The notes below the pieces were generated by a model that did no database searches, was not told the DNA's origin, and saw only the letters and a list, made by a program, of their open reading frames with translations. The position numbers and the translations under genes are program-made. DNA of 64,000 bases from CAWAQA01 sp963784065 (GTDB lineage: Bacteria; Acidobacteriota; Vicinamibacteria; Vicinamibacterales; UBA2999): assembly GCA_963784065.1 (NCBI GenBank), contig CAWAQA010000004.1, positions 310,001 through 374,000 of the forward strand, given 5' to 3'. Below are positions 19,214 to 27,862 of the stretch, in pieces; the stretch's first letter is position 1, and each line of letters begins with the position of its first letter.

Positions 19214-19486
19214 ATGCGCATCGCACAACGGTTCGCCATCACCGGCCGCGTCCAGGGCGTCGGCTTCCGGTATTTCGTCCAGGATGTGGCCGCCCGCGAA
19301 GGCGTGACCGGCTACGTGCGCAACCTGTCGGACGGGAGCGTCGAGGCCTACGTCGAGGGCGAGGCCGAGGCGGTCACGCGGGTCGAACGCGCCATCCGGA
19401 TGGGGCCGCGCGGCGCGCACATCAAGAACGTGCACGTTGACAGCGAGGAGCCGGCGGGCGGCTACACGGAGTTCTCGGTCAGGTAG
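19214..19486 (+). CDS. acyP: Acylphosphatase
   Basis: 90 residues, the usual length. The conserved phosphate-binding loop is ITGRVQGVGFRYFVQ, with the catalytic Arg in GFR, and the second signature is GYVRNLSDGSVEAYVEG, with the catalytic Asn. It hydrolyses acyl phosphates such as 1,3-bisphosphoglycerate or carbamoyl phosphate in the cytosol. It is followed by apt with a 2-base gap, so the two are probably co-transcribed. Confidence 0.92.
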   Translation: MRIAQRFAITGRVQGVGFRYFVQDVAAREGVTGYVRNLSDGSVEAYVEGEAEAVTRVERAIRMGPRGAHIKNVHVDSEEPAGGYTEFSVR

Positions 19487-19488
19487 CC

Positions 19489-20058
19489 ATGGATCTCAAA
19501 CAGCACATCAGGCATGTTCCGGATTTCCCCAAGGCCGGGATCCTCTTCTACGACATCACCACGCTGCTCCGCGATCCGATGGGGTTCAAGGCGACGATCG
19601 ACACGATGGCGACGCCCTACCTCGATCAGGGCATCGACGTGGTCATCGGGATCGAAAGCCGCGGATTCATCCTCGGCGGCGCGGTCGCGGAGCGCATCGG
19701 CGCCGGCTTCGTCCCGATCCGCAAGCCCGGCAAGCTGCCCGCGAAGGCGCTCAAGGAGACCTACGACCTCGAGTACGGCAAGGACGCCCTCGAGATCCAC
19801 GAGGACGCGATCGACAAGGGGCAACGGATTCTCATCGTGGACGATGTGCTGGCCACCGGCGGGACGGCTGCGGCCGCGGCGCAACTGGTGAAGAAGCTCG
19901 GAGGGGAGCTCCACGGGTTGGCGTTCCTCATCGAGCTGCTCGTCCTCAACGGAAAGGCAAGGCTGGCCGGCGAGAACGTGTATCGGTTCTCCAGTATTGA
20001 CCGTAGAATAAGGAGTTACGTCCCCGTAGCTCAGTTGGATAGAGCGCGCGCCTCCTAA
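19489..20058 (+). CDS. apt: Adenine phosphoribosyltransferase; frame runs into the tRNA gene
   Basis: Converts adenine and PRPP to AMP (purine salvage). Family blocks: HVPDFPKAGILFYDITTLL, VIGIESRGFILGGAVA, the flexible-loop region RKPGKLPAKALKETYDLEYG and the PRPP motif ILIVDDVLATGGTA. As it stands the frame is 189 residues and ends at a TAA inside the tRNA-Arg anticodon loop. Its last residues (VPVAQLDRARAS) are simply translated tRNA, a familiar artefact. One missing base near 19985 would instead give NVYRVLQY and a TGA at 19998-20000, giving about 171 residues, which is the normal Apt length and ending. The true gene therefore most likely ends at 20000. Confidence 0.9.
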   Translation: MDLKQHIRHVPDFPKAGILFYDITTLLRDPMGFKATIDTMATPYLDQGIDVVIGIESRGFILGGAVAERIGAGFVPIRKPGKLPAKALKETYDLEYGKDALEIHEDAIDKGQRILIVDDVLATGGTAAAAAQLVKKLGGELHGLAFLIELLVLNGKARLAGENVYRFSSIDRRIRSYVPVAQLDRARAS

Positions 20059-20096
20059 GCGCGAGGCCGGCAGTTCGAACCTGCCCGGGGACGCCA
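20020..20096 (+). tRNA. tRNA-Arg (anticodon CCT)
   Basis: 77 bases with CCA encoded. Acceptor arms GTCCCCG and CGGGGAC pair fully. The D-arm is GCTC...GAGC around AGTTGGATA, the anticodon stem CGCGC/GCGCG holds the loop CTCCTAA (anticodon CCT at 20054-20056), and the T-arm GGCAG/CTGCC holds TTCGAAC. It reads AGG codons. It follows apt directly. Confidence 0.96.
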
Positions 20097-20108
20097 GGCG
20101 TGACCACA

Positions 20109-20193
20109 TCGGCTCCGGCTTCAGGCTCCGGCTCCGGGAACACCCGCAGCCCGCCGCAAGCCAGGAGCCCGAAGTCCGGAGTCCGGAGCCCGA
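20109..20193. repeat. GGCTCCGG / CCGGAGTCC inverted word repeat
   Basis: The spacer after the tRNA has CGGCTCCGGCTTCAGGCTCCGG on the left and AAGTCCGGAGTCCGGAGCCC on the right, complementary in part, with about 30 bases between. It lies immediately before the TPR gene start. It is another example of the palindromic intergenic words of this genome and is distinct in sequence from the GATCAGG family. Confidence 0.5.
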
Positions 20194-20195
20194 CA

Positions 20196-20942
20196 ATGAA
20201 GGCAAAAGAAAGACACCGTCTCAAGGAAAACGAGCTGGCCCATTCCATCCACGCGGCGCGCGATTACATCGAGCCGCGCCGGAGGCAGATTGGCGGCGTT
20301 GTCCTCGTTCTCATCCTGGCTGCCGTGGCCATTGTCGGCATCACGGTCATCCGTGGGCAGGGCGACAGGGAGGCGGAGCGGGTGCTGGCCGAAGCGATGG
20401 TGGCGCTGAACGCCCGCGTGGTGCCGGCCACCGTCACCGCTGACAACAGCGAGGGGGTGCCGGCCGCTGCGCAGCTCGGGGCCGAGGGCTCGTTCGCGAC
20501 CGAGGAAGCCAAGCTGACGGCGGCGCTGCCGAAGTTGAAGGCTGCCGCCGATGCGTACCCGGATACCGAACCGGGCATTACGGCGCGCTACCACATGGCC
20601 GGCGCGCTGGCGACGCTCGGCCGTCACAAGGAAGCGATCACCGAGTTCGACCAGGTGGCGCAGCGCGCGGGGACCAACAGCTTGTACGGCCGCATGGCGC
20701 GCCTCGGCAAGGCCGACACGGAATCCAAGGCCGGCCAGCTCGACGCCGCCATCGCCACGTGGAAGGAGCTCGCCTCGTCCACCGACGAGGACCTGCCCAA
20801 GGACGCGATCCTGATGGAGCTGGCGCGAGCCTACGTCGCGAAGGGCAACCAGGAGGAAGCGCGCAAGACGTTCACGCAGCTCGTGGACGAACACCCGACC
20901 TCGCCGTATTCAGCCGAGGCGCGGACGGAGCTGGAGCGCTGA
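20196..20942 (+). CDS. Membrane-anchored TPR protein (YfgM-like)
   Basis: 248 residues from ATG 20196. The N-terminus is basic and cytoplasmic (MKAKERHRLKENELAHSI), followed by one membrane helix (GVVLVLILAAVAIVGITVI, about residues 30-48). A periplasmic domain follows with a low-complexity Ala-rich part and TPR-like helices: ARYHMAGALATLGRHKEAIT, YGRMARLGKADTESKAGQLD and ELARAYVAKGNQEEARKTFT. The layout resembles YfgM, which helps the Sec translocon and periplasmic chaperones. Starts upstream would read through the repeat element. Confidence 0.72.
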   Translation: MKAKERHRLKENELAHSIHAARDYIEPRRRQIGGVVLVLILAAVAIVGITVIRGQGDREAERVLAEAMVALNARVVPATVTADNSEGVPAAAQLGAEGSFATEEAKLTAALPKLKAAADAYPDTEPGITARYHMAGALATLGRHKEAITEFDQVAQRAGTNSLYGRMARLGKADTESKAGQLDAAIATWKELASSTDEDLPKDAILMELARAYVAKGNQEEARKTFTQLVDEHPTSPYSAEARTELER

Positions 20943-20963
20943 AGTCGTAGATGGACGATGCTC

Positions 20964-21041
20964 TCAGGCGGACCTGAAGGTCCGGACGAGCTCACGTGGC
21001 ACACAGACCGTGGCCGTGAGGCGGACCTTCAGGTCCGCCTG
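20964..21041. repeat. Two GCGGACCTNAAGGTCCG-type palindromes
   Basis: Two palindromes, AGGCGGACCTGAAGGTCCGG (about 20966-20985) and GCGGACCTTCAGGTCCGC (21021-21038), lie between the converging TPR and peptide-binding genes. Identical or nearly identical copies occur at 61478-61499 and 61974-62072. Confidence 0.7.
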
Positions 21042-21073
21042 CCTACCGAAGCCTCAGGAATCGTCGCGAAGAT

Positions 21074-22606
21074 CTACGACGAGAACCGCCCGTGGGCGGC
21101 GGCGGCCTTTCTCACGTCCTTCAACGACAGCATGTCCGCCTGGGGACCGAGACGCAGACCGGTGATGCCGGGCTGCGTCACGGCGAGGTTCGTCTTGTGC
21201 CAGAGGCTGATATAGGGCGCGTCCTCGGCGATCAGCTTCTGCGCCTCGGCGTAGTACTTCAGCCGATCCGCGTCGGCCGACGCCGCGCCCGCCGAATCGA
21301 TCAGCCGGTCCACTTCCTGATTGGCGTAGTAACCGCGATTGAAGCCGAACGGCGGCACCTGCTGTGAGTGGAAGACGCGCCGCAGCATGTCCGGGTCGGT
21401 GACCCCCACCCACTGCAGCGTGAACATCTGAAAATTGCCTTTCAGGACGTCGGCGTAGAACGTCGCGAACTCGTAGGAGCGCACGTCGACGTCGATGCCA
21501 ACCGCCCGGAGATCCTGCTGCAGTACGGTTGCTTGCAGCCGGAAGAACTCGTCGGTGGAAGTCTTCAGCGTCAGCGTGAGACGCGGCAGCGGCCCCTCCC
21601 CATCCGGGTCGCGATACCCTGCCTCGTCCAGCAGCGCCCTGGCGCGCGCTGGGTCGTATGTGAACTCGTGGACGTTCGGTTCAAACGCCCACGCGATCGA
21701 CGCCAGCACGCCGGTCGCCGGCCGCGCGAACCCGCGCCGGAGATGATCGACGATCGCCTGGCGGTTCACCGCGTAGCCGATGGCGTGGCGGACCCGCTTG
21801 TCGGCGAGCACCGGATCGCGCATGTTGAACCCGATGTAGGAGTAATCCACGCCGGGCGCCTGGGCGAGCGCGAGGTTGTCACGCTCGAGGGTGTGCGCGA
21901 TGTCGGGCGACACGTCGTTGACGATCAGATCGATCGTGCCCTTCCGCAACTCGAGGCCGCGCATGGTTTCGTCGGGAATCACCTTCAGCACCAGGCCGGC
22001 GTTCTGCGGCAGCCCGTCCCAGTACCCTTCGAACGCCGAGAGCACCACCTGATCGTCGACGGCGTACCTGACGAACCGGTAGGGGCCGGTGCCGATCGGG
22101 AACGTTCGCAACGAGGAATCGGCGTCCGCCGGGACGATTGGAAAGACGAGCTGCACTGGAAAGGAGCCGAAAGGCTCCGTCAGCTTGAACTCGACCGTGT
22201 AAGGGTCCACCGCCCGTACCGACGCCAGCATCCGGTAAGCGCCCTTGTACGGCGACACGAAATCGGGGTCCAGGAAACTGCTGAACGTGTAGACGACGTC
22301 CCGGGCGGTGAGCTCGTGCCCATCGTGGAACTTCACGCCGCTCCGAAGGTGCGCGATGTAGGTGAGGGGATCGGGGTTGTCGAGCCGCACCGCGAGGTTG
22401 GGGACAACCTGGAGCTGCTCGTCAATCCGCATCAAGCGGCTGTAGACGAGCTGTGATACCCGCGCGGACCCTTCATCGGTGCCCACTCGGGGATCGAAGT
22501 TGTTCGGTGCGGCGCGCAGGCCGACAGTGATGTACGCCGGCGGGATCTCGGTCGCCTGCGTCCGCGAGCACCCGCTGACCACGCCCAACACGCCAACTGC
22601 CAACAT
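21074..22606 (-). CDS. Family 5 peptide ABC transporter substrate-binding lipoprotein
   Basis: About 510 residues from ATG 22606. A lipobox VVSGC after a hydrophobic stretch suggests a lipid-anchored protein; the n-region is short, so the real start may be slightly upstream. The SBP_bac_5 fold shows in VGLRAAPNNFDPR, LRSGVKFHDGHELTARDVVYT, PIGTGPYRFVRY, YSYIGFNMRDPVLADKRVRHA and ALLDEAGYRDPDGEG. Such proteins bind oligopeptides or nickel for Dpp/Opp-type importers, but no permease or ATPase genes are nearby. The frame is open all the way into the end of mutS, so as written the two genes seem fused; I attribute this to a frameshift that removed the mutS stop. Confidence 0.82.
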   Translation of the reverse strand: MLAVGVLGVVSGCSRTQATEIPPAYITVGLRAAPNNFDPRVGTDEGSARVSQLVYSRLMRIDEQLQVVPNLAVRLDNPDPLTYIAHLRSGVKFHDGHELTARDVVYTFSSFLDPDFVSPYKGAYRMLASVRAVDPYTVEFKLTEPFGSFPVQLVFPIVPADADSSLRTFPIGTGPYRFVRYAVDDQVVLSAFEGYWDGLPQNAGLVLKVIPDETMRGLELRKGTIDLIVNDVSPDIAHTLERDNLALAQAPGVDYSYIGFNMRDPVLADKRVRHAIGYAVNRQAIVDHLRRGFARPATGVLASIAWAFEPNVHEFTYDPARARALLDEAGYRDPDGEGPLPRLTLTLKTSTDEFFRLQATVLQQDLRAVGIDVDVRSYEFATFYADVLKGNFQMFTLQWVGVTDPDMLRRVFHSQQVPPFGFNRGYYANQEVDRLIDSAGAASADADRLKYYAEAQKLIAEDAPYISLWHKTNLAVTQPGITGLRLGPQADMLSLKDVRKAAAAHGRFSS

Positions 22607-22670
22607 CCACAGCCCGAGGCGATCGCCGGAATAGTTGGGAAGCGGGCGGCGGGGCGTTGGGAGTGGTACG

Positions 22671-25315
22671 TCATCGTCCTCGGCCATCTTCTTGAGCTCC
22701 GCGAGCAGGTCGAGCGCCTGGCGCGGCGTGGTGTCATCCACGTTCAACTCTCTGAGACGTTGCACGAATCTCATGATGACTGGACGAAACAGCGGCGTCC
22801 AGCGGGACCGCAAACAGTCCCAGCTGAGCGGTGTCGGCGGCGCTCGCCGCGCCCGACAACGTCGGCCGGCCGCCACGCGACAGCTCGTCCCGCTCGAGAC
22901 CGCCGAGAATCTCCTGGGCGCGGGCCACCACGCCGCCGGGAAGGCCCGCCAGGCGGGCCACCTGGATGCCATAGCTGCGGTCGGAGCGGCCCGGCACGAT
23001 CTTCCTCAGAAAGACGATGTCGTCCTTCCATTCGCGCGCGGCAACGTGGGCGTTGACGACCCCGGGGAGCGCGTCGGCCAGGTCGGTCAGCTCGTGGTAG
23101 TGCGTGGCGAACAGCGTCTTCGGCCGCGCCCGGGAGTTGGTCGCCAGGTACTCGGCCACGGCCCACGCGATGCTCAGGCCGTCGAACGTCGAGGTGCCGC
23201 GGCCAATCTCGTCGAGCACGACCAGGCTTCGCGACGAGGCGGTGTGCAGGATGTTGGCGGTCTCCTGCATCTCGACCATGAACGTCGACTGGCCGCGCGC
23301 GATGTTGTCTGACGCTCCCACGCGCGCGAAGATGCGATCGACGATCGGGATCTTCGCATCCTTCGCCGGCACGAACGACCCTGTCTGCGCCAGCAGCGGC
23401 AGGAGCGCGACCTGTCGGAGATAGGTGGACTTGCCGCCCATGTTCGGGCCGGTCAGGATCACGAGCTGACGCGTGGTGCCGTTCAGGTCGACGTCGTTCG
23501 GGCACGAACGCGTCGCTCGCGAAGCGCTCGACAACGGGATGGCGCGCTTCGGTGACGATGAACTCGTCACCGTCGTGGACGTGCGGCTTCGTGAAATTGG
23601 CCACCGCCGCGGTTTCGGCGAGGCCAGCCAGCACGTCGAGCGTCGCCAGGGCGCGCGCCGTGTCCTGGATGCGGACCGCTTCGACGGCAACCTGGCCGCG
23701 CAGCGCCTCGAAGATCTCCAGCTCCCGCTCGAGGATCCGCTCGTCGGCGCCGAGCACCTTCTCCTCGTACTCCTTCAGCGCCGGTGTCGTGAACCGTTCG
23801 CCGCCGGCAATCGTCTGTTTGCGGTTGTAGTCGTCCGGCACGTTGTGCAGGTTGGCCTTCGAGACTTCGATGTAATAGCCGAACACACGGTTGAAGCGGA
23901 CCTTGAGCGATCCGATGCCGGTGCGCGTGCGCTCGCGCTCTTCCATCGCGGCGATGACCTGGCGCCCGGAGCGGCTGATCGCCATGAGGTCGTCCAGTTC
24001 CGGATCCACGCCGTCACGCGTGAAGCCGCCGTCCCGCGCGAAGGCGGGCGGCTCTTCGATGAGCGTGCGATCGACGAGGTCACGGATGTCGGTGAGGTCG
24101 TCGAGCTCCGCCAGCAGGCTGCGGAGCAGCGGCGCCTGGACGGACGCGAGCACCACCTTCACACGCGGCGTTGCGGCCAGCGACTGCTTCAGCGACACCA
24201 GGTCACGCGGGCCGGCGGAGCCGAGCGCCGCGCGCGCCACGAGGCGCTCGAGATCGTGCACCGTCTTCAACGTCTCGCGGAACTTGCCACGGTCCGTCGA
24301 GCGGAACGCGAGGTCCTCGACGGCGTCCAGGCGGTCGCGGATGCGTTCGAGCGAGCAGAGCGGCCGCAGCAGCCACGCGCGCAGCATGCGGCCGCCCATC
24401 GAGGTGACCGTGCGATCGATCTCGTGCAGCAGCGATCCCCTGGCGCCGCCGTCGCTGCCCGAGACCACCTCGAGGTGCTTCAGCGTGATCGGATCGACGA
24501 TCAGGCAGTCGGCGCTCGATCGGTAGGCGACGCTGCGCACGTGCGCGAGGTCCGCCTTCTGCGTGTCGCGGAGGTGGGCGATCAGACCGCCGGCTGCCTG
24601 GACGGCGGCGACGCGGCCGTCGAGTCCGAAGCCTTCGAGGCCGTGGGTCCTGAGCTGATCGAGCAACGCGCGCCGCGCCGCCTCGGGCTCGAAGCTCCAC
24701 GCGGCCGCCGTCGTCACGGGCAACTGGAGGCGTGCTATCTCGGGCAGCAGGCCTGCGGCCGTCGATGCCTCGGGCAGCACGACTTCGCGCGGGCGAAGTA
24801 CGGCGATCTCGTCCGAGAGCGCCTGGAGACCGTCGGCCCCGCGGTACTCGGCGGCCGTGAATTCTCCGGTGGACAGGTCGAGCAGCGCCGCACCGAGGAT
24901 TCCATCGCTGGCGACGATCGACATCAGAAAGGCCGGTTCCCGCGCCTCGAGATAGCTGGCGTCGGTGAGCGTGCCGGGCGAGACCACGCGCACGACCTCG
25001 CGCTTGACCAGTCCCTTTGCCTTCTTCGGATCCTCCACCTGCTCGCAGACGGCCACGCGGAAGCCCTTTCTCACGAGCTTCGCCAGGTAGCCGTCGGCGG
25101 CATGGAACGGCACGCCGCACATCGGGATGCCGTTGCCGCCTGCGTCCTTCGAGCGCGACGTCAGCGTGAGATCGAGGGCGCGAGCCGCCACGAGCGCATC
25201 CTCGTAGAACATCTCGTAGAAGTCGCCCATCCGGAAGAACACGATCGCGTCGCGATACTGGCGCTTGGCATCCTGGGTACTGGCGCATCGCCGGAGTGAC
25301 GGTCGTGGATGACAT
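22671..25315 (-). CDS. mutS: DNA mismatch repair protein MutS, frameshifted
   Basis: About 880 residues when joined across shifts near 25272, 23510 and 22770, with a last shift near 22675 needed to reach a stop. The start ATG 25315 gives SSTTVTPAMRQY, then VFFRMGDFYEMFYEDA carrying the Phe-x-Glu mismatch-recognition motif. Domains follow in the usual order: connector, the core lever (FNRVFGYYIEVSKANLHN), and the ATPase with Walker A TGPNMGGKSTYLRQ, Walker B SLVVLDEIGRGTSTFDG and the FATHYHELTDL switch. The C-terminal clamp is followed by QRLRELNVDDTTPRQALDLL, the normal MutS tail. It detects mismatches with MutL, which is not in the window. Confidence 0.88.
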
Positions 25316-25316
25316 C

Positions 25317-25412
25317 AGCGGGCAGCGGGCAACTGGCAGCGGGCAGTGGACACGTCGGTACCGGGTTGTGAAGATGGAACGGCCGGCGGCCTACTGCCGG
25401 CTGCAGGCTTCC
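25317..25412. repeat. CAGCGGGCA / TACTGCCGGCTGC inverted word repeat
   Basis: Between the divergent mutS and tsaB genes lies CAGCGGGCAGCGGGCAACTG on the left and CCTACTGCCGGCTGCAGG on the right, which can partly pair. Similar GCAGCCGGCAG/CTGCCAGCTGCCGGC words occur at 61400-61515, and variants sit in the coding ends of pssA and of the NtrY-like gene. Confidence 0.5.
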
Positions 25413-25428
25413 ATTATCATCCAGCTTC

Positions 25429-26222
25429 ATGCTCATCCTTGCCCTGGACACGACGACGCGAACGGCGAGCTGCGCGGTGGCGCGCAACGCCGTCGTGCTG
25501 CGCGAAGAAGGCGGGCGACGCGTCGAGGCCGCAGGCAGCGCGGCTTCCCGGCGAGCTCATGACGTTGCTCGAACGTGCGGGCATCGCGCTGCCGGAGATC
25601 GATGCATTCGCGGTGGCCACGGGTCCCGGATCGTTCACCGGGCTTGCGCATCGGCATCGCGACGATGCAGGGGCTGGCGTTTGCGATGGAGAAGCCGCTC
25701 GTCGGCGTCTCGGGGTTCGATGCGCTGGCGTGGTCCTTCCGGCTGAAGCCGGAAGCCACGACAACACCGGAAGCCACGACAACACCGGAAGCCGACAGCC
25801 AACACCGGAAGCTACCGCAACGCCGGAAGGGGAAGGCACCGGCCAGTTACGGATCGCGACGTGGGTGGACGCCTGGCGCGGAGAGGTCTACGCCGCGCTC
25901 TACGAGGACGGCCGCGAGATCGTGGCACCCGTCGTGACGCATCCAGACGCGTTCCTGGAGAGTCTGCGGGTTCCGAGCAGCGGACCGCGAATCCCGATCA
26001 TGTTCATCGGCGACGGTGCGGGCACCTATCGCGATCTGATCCAGCAGACGCTTGGCGACCGGGCCCGTATCGCGGATCCGGCGGCGCCGCTGCTGGCCGG
26101 TGTCATCGCGCGGCTGGCTGCGAGCGCTCGACCGCGACGATCTGCAGCCGCCGCATGCGATTCGTCCGCTGTACGTCCGCCGGCCCGACGCCGAGCTGGC
26201 GCGTGCCCAGAGAGCTCGATGA
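25429..26222 (+). CDS. tsaB: tRNA threonylcarbamoyladenosine factor TsaB, frameshifted, with internal repeat insert
   Basis: Works with TsaD/TsaE in making t6A at position 37 of ANN-decoding tRNAs. The N-terminus ILALDTTTRTASCAVARN is diagnostic, and ATGPGSFTGL(R)IGIATMQGLAFA is the second signature. The rest continues with TWVDAWRGEVYAALYEDG and an ending PLYVRRPDAELARAQRAR with TGA at 26220-26222. These pieces lie in different frames, with shifts near 25520, 25645, 25795 and 26130. Between FDALAW and the WVDAWRGEVY block lie about 30-40 extra residues encoded by the palindrome and tandem repeat at 25736-25840. The stop overlaps the rimI start (ATGA), so the two are translationally coupled. 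Confidence 0.82.
25736..25840 (+). repeat. Palindrome plus 18-bp tandem repeat inside tsaB
   Basis: A copy of the intergenic palindrome (CTTCCGGCTGAAGCCGGAAG) is followed by units of GGAAGCCACGACAACACC: two identical 18-base copies (25751, 25769), a 20-base variant (25787), an 18-base variant (25807) and a partial unit. In frame the units encode the repeat PEATTT. Homologous TsaB proteins do not have this stretch, so it looks like an intergenic repeat that entered a coding sequence. Confidence 0.75.
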
Positions 26223-26678
26223 CGCCCTACTGGATCCAGCCGCTCGACGGAGACGACGACCTTGCCGGCGTCCTGGAGGTGGAGAACGAGTCGTTCACCA
26301 ATCCGTGGACGCGCGAGATGTACTCGTGGGAGCTGCAGAACCGCTCGGTCTGCCACATCTTTGTCGCTCGAACGCCGGACTGCCGCGTCGCCGGCTTCTG
26401 CGCGTTCTGGCTCGTGTTCGACGAGATTCACATCAACAACCTCGCGATGCGCCCGACGTTCCGCGGCCGCGGGATCGGCACGGCGCTGCTGCACCACGTG
26501 CTGGCCGAAGCCGCGCAACCTCGGGGCGCGACGGGCGACGCTGGAGGTGCGCGCCTCCAACGACGGCGCCCGGCGCTTGTACGATCGGCTCGGGTTCTAC
26601 GTCGCCGGGACGCGCCGGAACTACTACTCGCACCCGGTGGAAGACGCCTTGATCCTGTGGCGGGACGGCATAGGTTAA
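26219..26678 (+). CDS. rimI: Ribosomal protein S18 alanine N-acetyltransferase RimI, one frameshift
   Basis: About 153 residues of GNAT fold. The start ATG 26219 overlaps the tsaB stop. The acetyl-CoA-binding motif A is NNLAMRPTFRGRGIGTALL (R/Q-x-x-G-x-G/A). After a shift near 26515 the C-terminus continues with ATLEVRASNDGARRLYDRLG, then FYVAGTRRNYY, the usual RimI ending. It acetylates the N-terminal Ala of S18, and perhaps other proteins. tsaB-rimI is a widespread gene pair. Confidence 0.85.
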
Positions 26679-26686
26679 GTGCTTGA

Positions 26687-26725
26687 GGCTCAAGTGGTTG
26701 AGCTTTTCAGCTCCAGCCTTGAGCC
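26687..26725. terminator. Hairpin after rimI, possible terminator or repeat
   Basis: GGCTCAAG (26687-26694) and CTTGAGCC (26718-26725) pair, and the inner stretch TGGTTGAGCT/AGCTCCAGC extends the stem imperfectly. There is no T-run after it, so factor-independent termination is doubtful. It may be one more intergenic palindrome. Confidence 0.4.
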
Positions 26726-26802
26726 GCGTGCCGCCGGTGTGCTAAGGTTTCGCTTAGTCCGAGAAAGAGGGCTTGGGCTTCTTCACCAAAGGAGGGGCGG
26801 CT

Positions 26803-27048
26803 ATGAATGCAGCGGAAGCGCAGGAAGTAAAGAACCTGTTGCTGCAAACGGATGACCAGTATCGGGAGTTAGCCGAGCAACATCACCAACTGGACGATCG
26901 GCTCCACCAGCTCACCGAACGACATTACCTCTCAAATTCCGAACAAATCGAAGAAGCAACCCTCAAAAAGCGGAAACTGGCCTTAAAGGACCGCATGGAA
27001 GAGATGACGCGCCTGTACGCGCACGAACACGAACGCCGCGGGCACTGA
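26803..27048 (+). CDS. DUF465 (YdcH-like) small coiled-coil protein
   Basis: 81 residues with an excellent ribosome binding site (AAAGGAGGGG) before ATG 26803. The sequence is almost wholly helical and charged: VKNLLLQTDDQYRELAEQHH, LDDRLHQLTERHYLSNSEQI and EEATLKKRKLALKDRMEEM. The LKKRKLALKDRM block is characteristic of DUF465. Members are small coiled-coil proteins of unknown function. It is flanked by a hairpin upstream and a long-stem terminator downstream, so it is probably a single-gene transcript. Confidence 0.85.
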   Translation: MNAAEAQEVKNLLLQTDDQYRELAEQHHQLDDRLHQLTERHYLSNSEQIEEATLKKRKLALKDRMEEMTRLYAHEHERRGH

Positions 27049-27072
27049 GGCGCGCTCGCTCCACGTCCTCCC

Positions 27073-27130
27073 GAAACCGGGCTTAGTTTTTCGCGACGAA
27101 GCAGCGGAAAATTGAACCCGGTTTCTTTTT
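27073..27130 (+). terminator. Long-stem intrinsic terminator after the DUF465 gene
   Basis: GAAACCGGG (27073-27081) pairs with CCCGGTTTC (27117-27125) and is followed by TTTTT (27126-27130). The intervening bases contain a second, imperfect stem (TTTTCGC against GCGGAAAA), so the whole can fold as one extended hairpin. Position, stem and T-run fit a factor-independent terminator; a small structured RNA is a less likely alternative. Confidence 0.65.
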
Positions 27131-27190
27131 GGGACGTCGGTCCCGCACCTTCGCATCCCATCGCGCACGCGTACCGACGCACCTCACACC

Positions 27191-27857
27191 ATGCGTATCG
27201 ATCCCGCAGGCTGGCCTTTCATCGGCGGCGCCCTTGCGCTCGCGCTGATCGCCGCGTTCCTCGTGAGCACGGCGCTCGGCGTCGTCCTTGCCGCGCTTTC
27301 CGCGTTCTTTCTCTTTTTCTTCCGTGACCCCGAGCGCGTCGTCAACGCCGCGCCCAACGTGGTGCTGTCGCCGGCCGATGGCCGGGTGATGGTCGCGGGC
27401 TCCATCGGCCAGCCGGGATTTTCCGCCCGACCGGTGGCAGCAGGTCAGCATCTTCCTCTCTCCGATGGACGTGCACATCAATCGGATGCCGGTGACGGGC
27501 CGCATCACGAAGGTGGAGTATCATCCCGGCCGCTTTCTTCCGGCCTATAAACCCGACGCCGGGGACCTCAACGAGTACACGGAGGTATGGGTCGACATCA
27601 ACGGCGAGACGGTCGTCTTCAGGCAGATTGTCGGCATCCTGGCGCGACGCATCGTCTGCCGCGCGAAGGTTGGCGACGAGGTCAACGCCGGCGATCGGTT
27701 CGGCGTAATGAAGTTTGGATCGCGGATGGACGTGTTCCTGCCGCCCGCCGCGAGGATCAAGGTGAAGGTCGGTGAAAAGGTCGTGGCCGCCGTGACCGTC
27801 CTGGCGGAGCTTCAGCCGCCGCCGCCCGCAACTGGAGCCGACAGGATCGCCAGGTGA
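27191..27857 (+). CDS. psd: Phosphatidylserine decarboxylase proenzyme, one frameshift
   Basis: About 222 residues, the short class of Psd. ATG 27191 opens two hydrophobic segments (ALALALIAAFLVS, LAALSAFFLFFFRDPER), then LSPADGRVM. After a shift near 27430 the frame continues with VSIFLSPMDVHINRMPVTG, the family signature, YHPGRFLPAYKPDAG, and the autocleavage motif FGSR within MKFGSRMDVFLP, where Ser becomes the pyruvoyl group. It makes phosphatidylethanolamine from the product of PssA. The stop overlaps a GTG (GTGA) just before pssA, so the two genes are coupled. Confidence 0.88.
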
Positions 27858-27862
27858 CAGCC

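Noticed and set aside
20001..20058. C-terminal tail VPVAQLDRARAS of Apt as a real protein segment
   Set aside because: It is translated tRNA sequence, a common annotation artefact.
23473..25299. A 608-residue plus-strand frame across mutS
   Set aside because: mutS is clearly coded on the other strand; the product is Arg/His-rich shadow sequence.
25751..25840. Possible CRISPR-like array in tsaB
   Set aside because: Units are 18-20 bases with no unique spacers, lie inside a coding gene and there are no cas genes. It is a tandem repeat.
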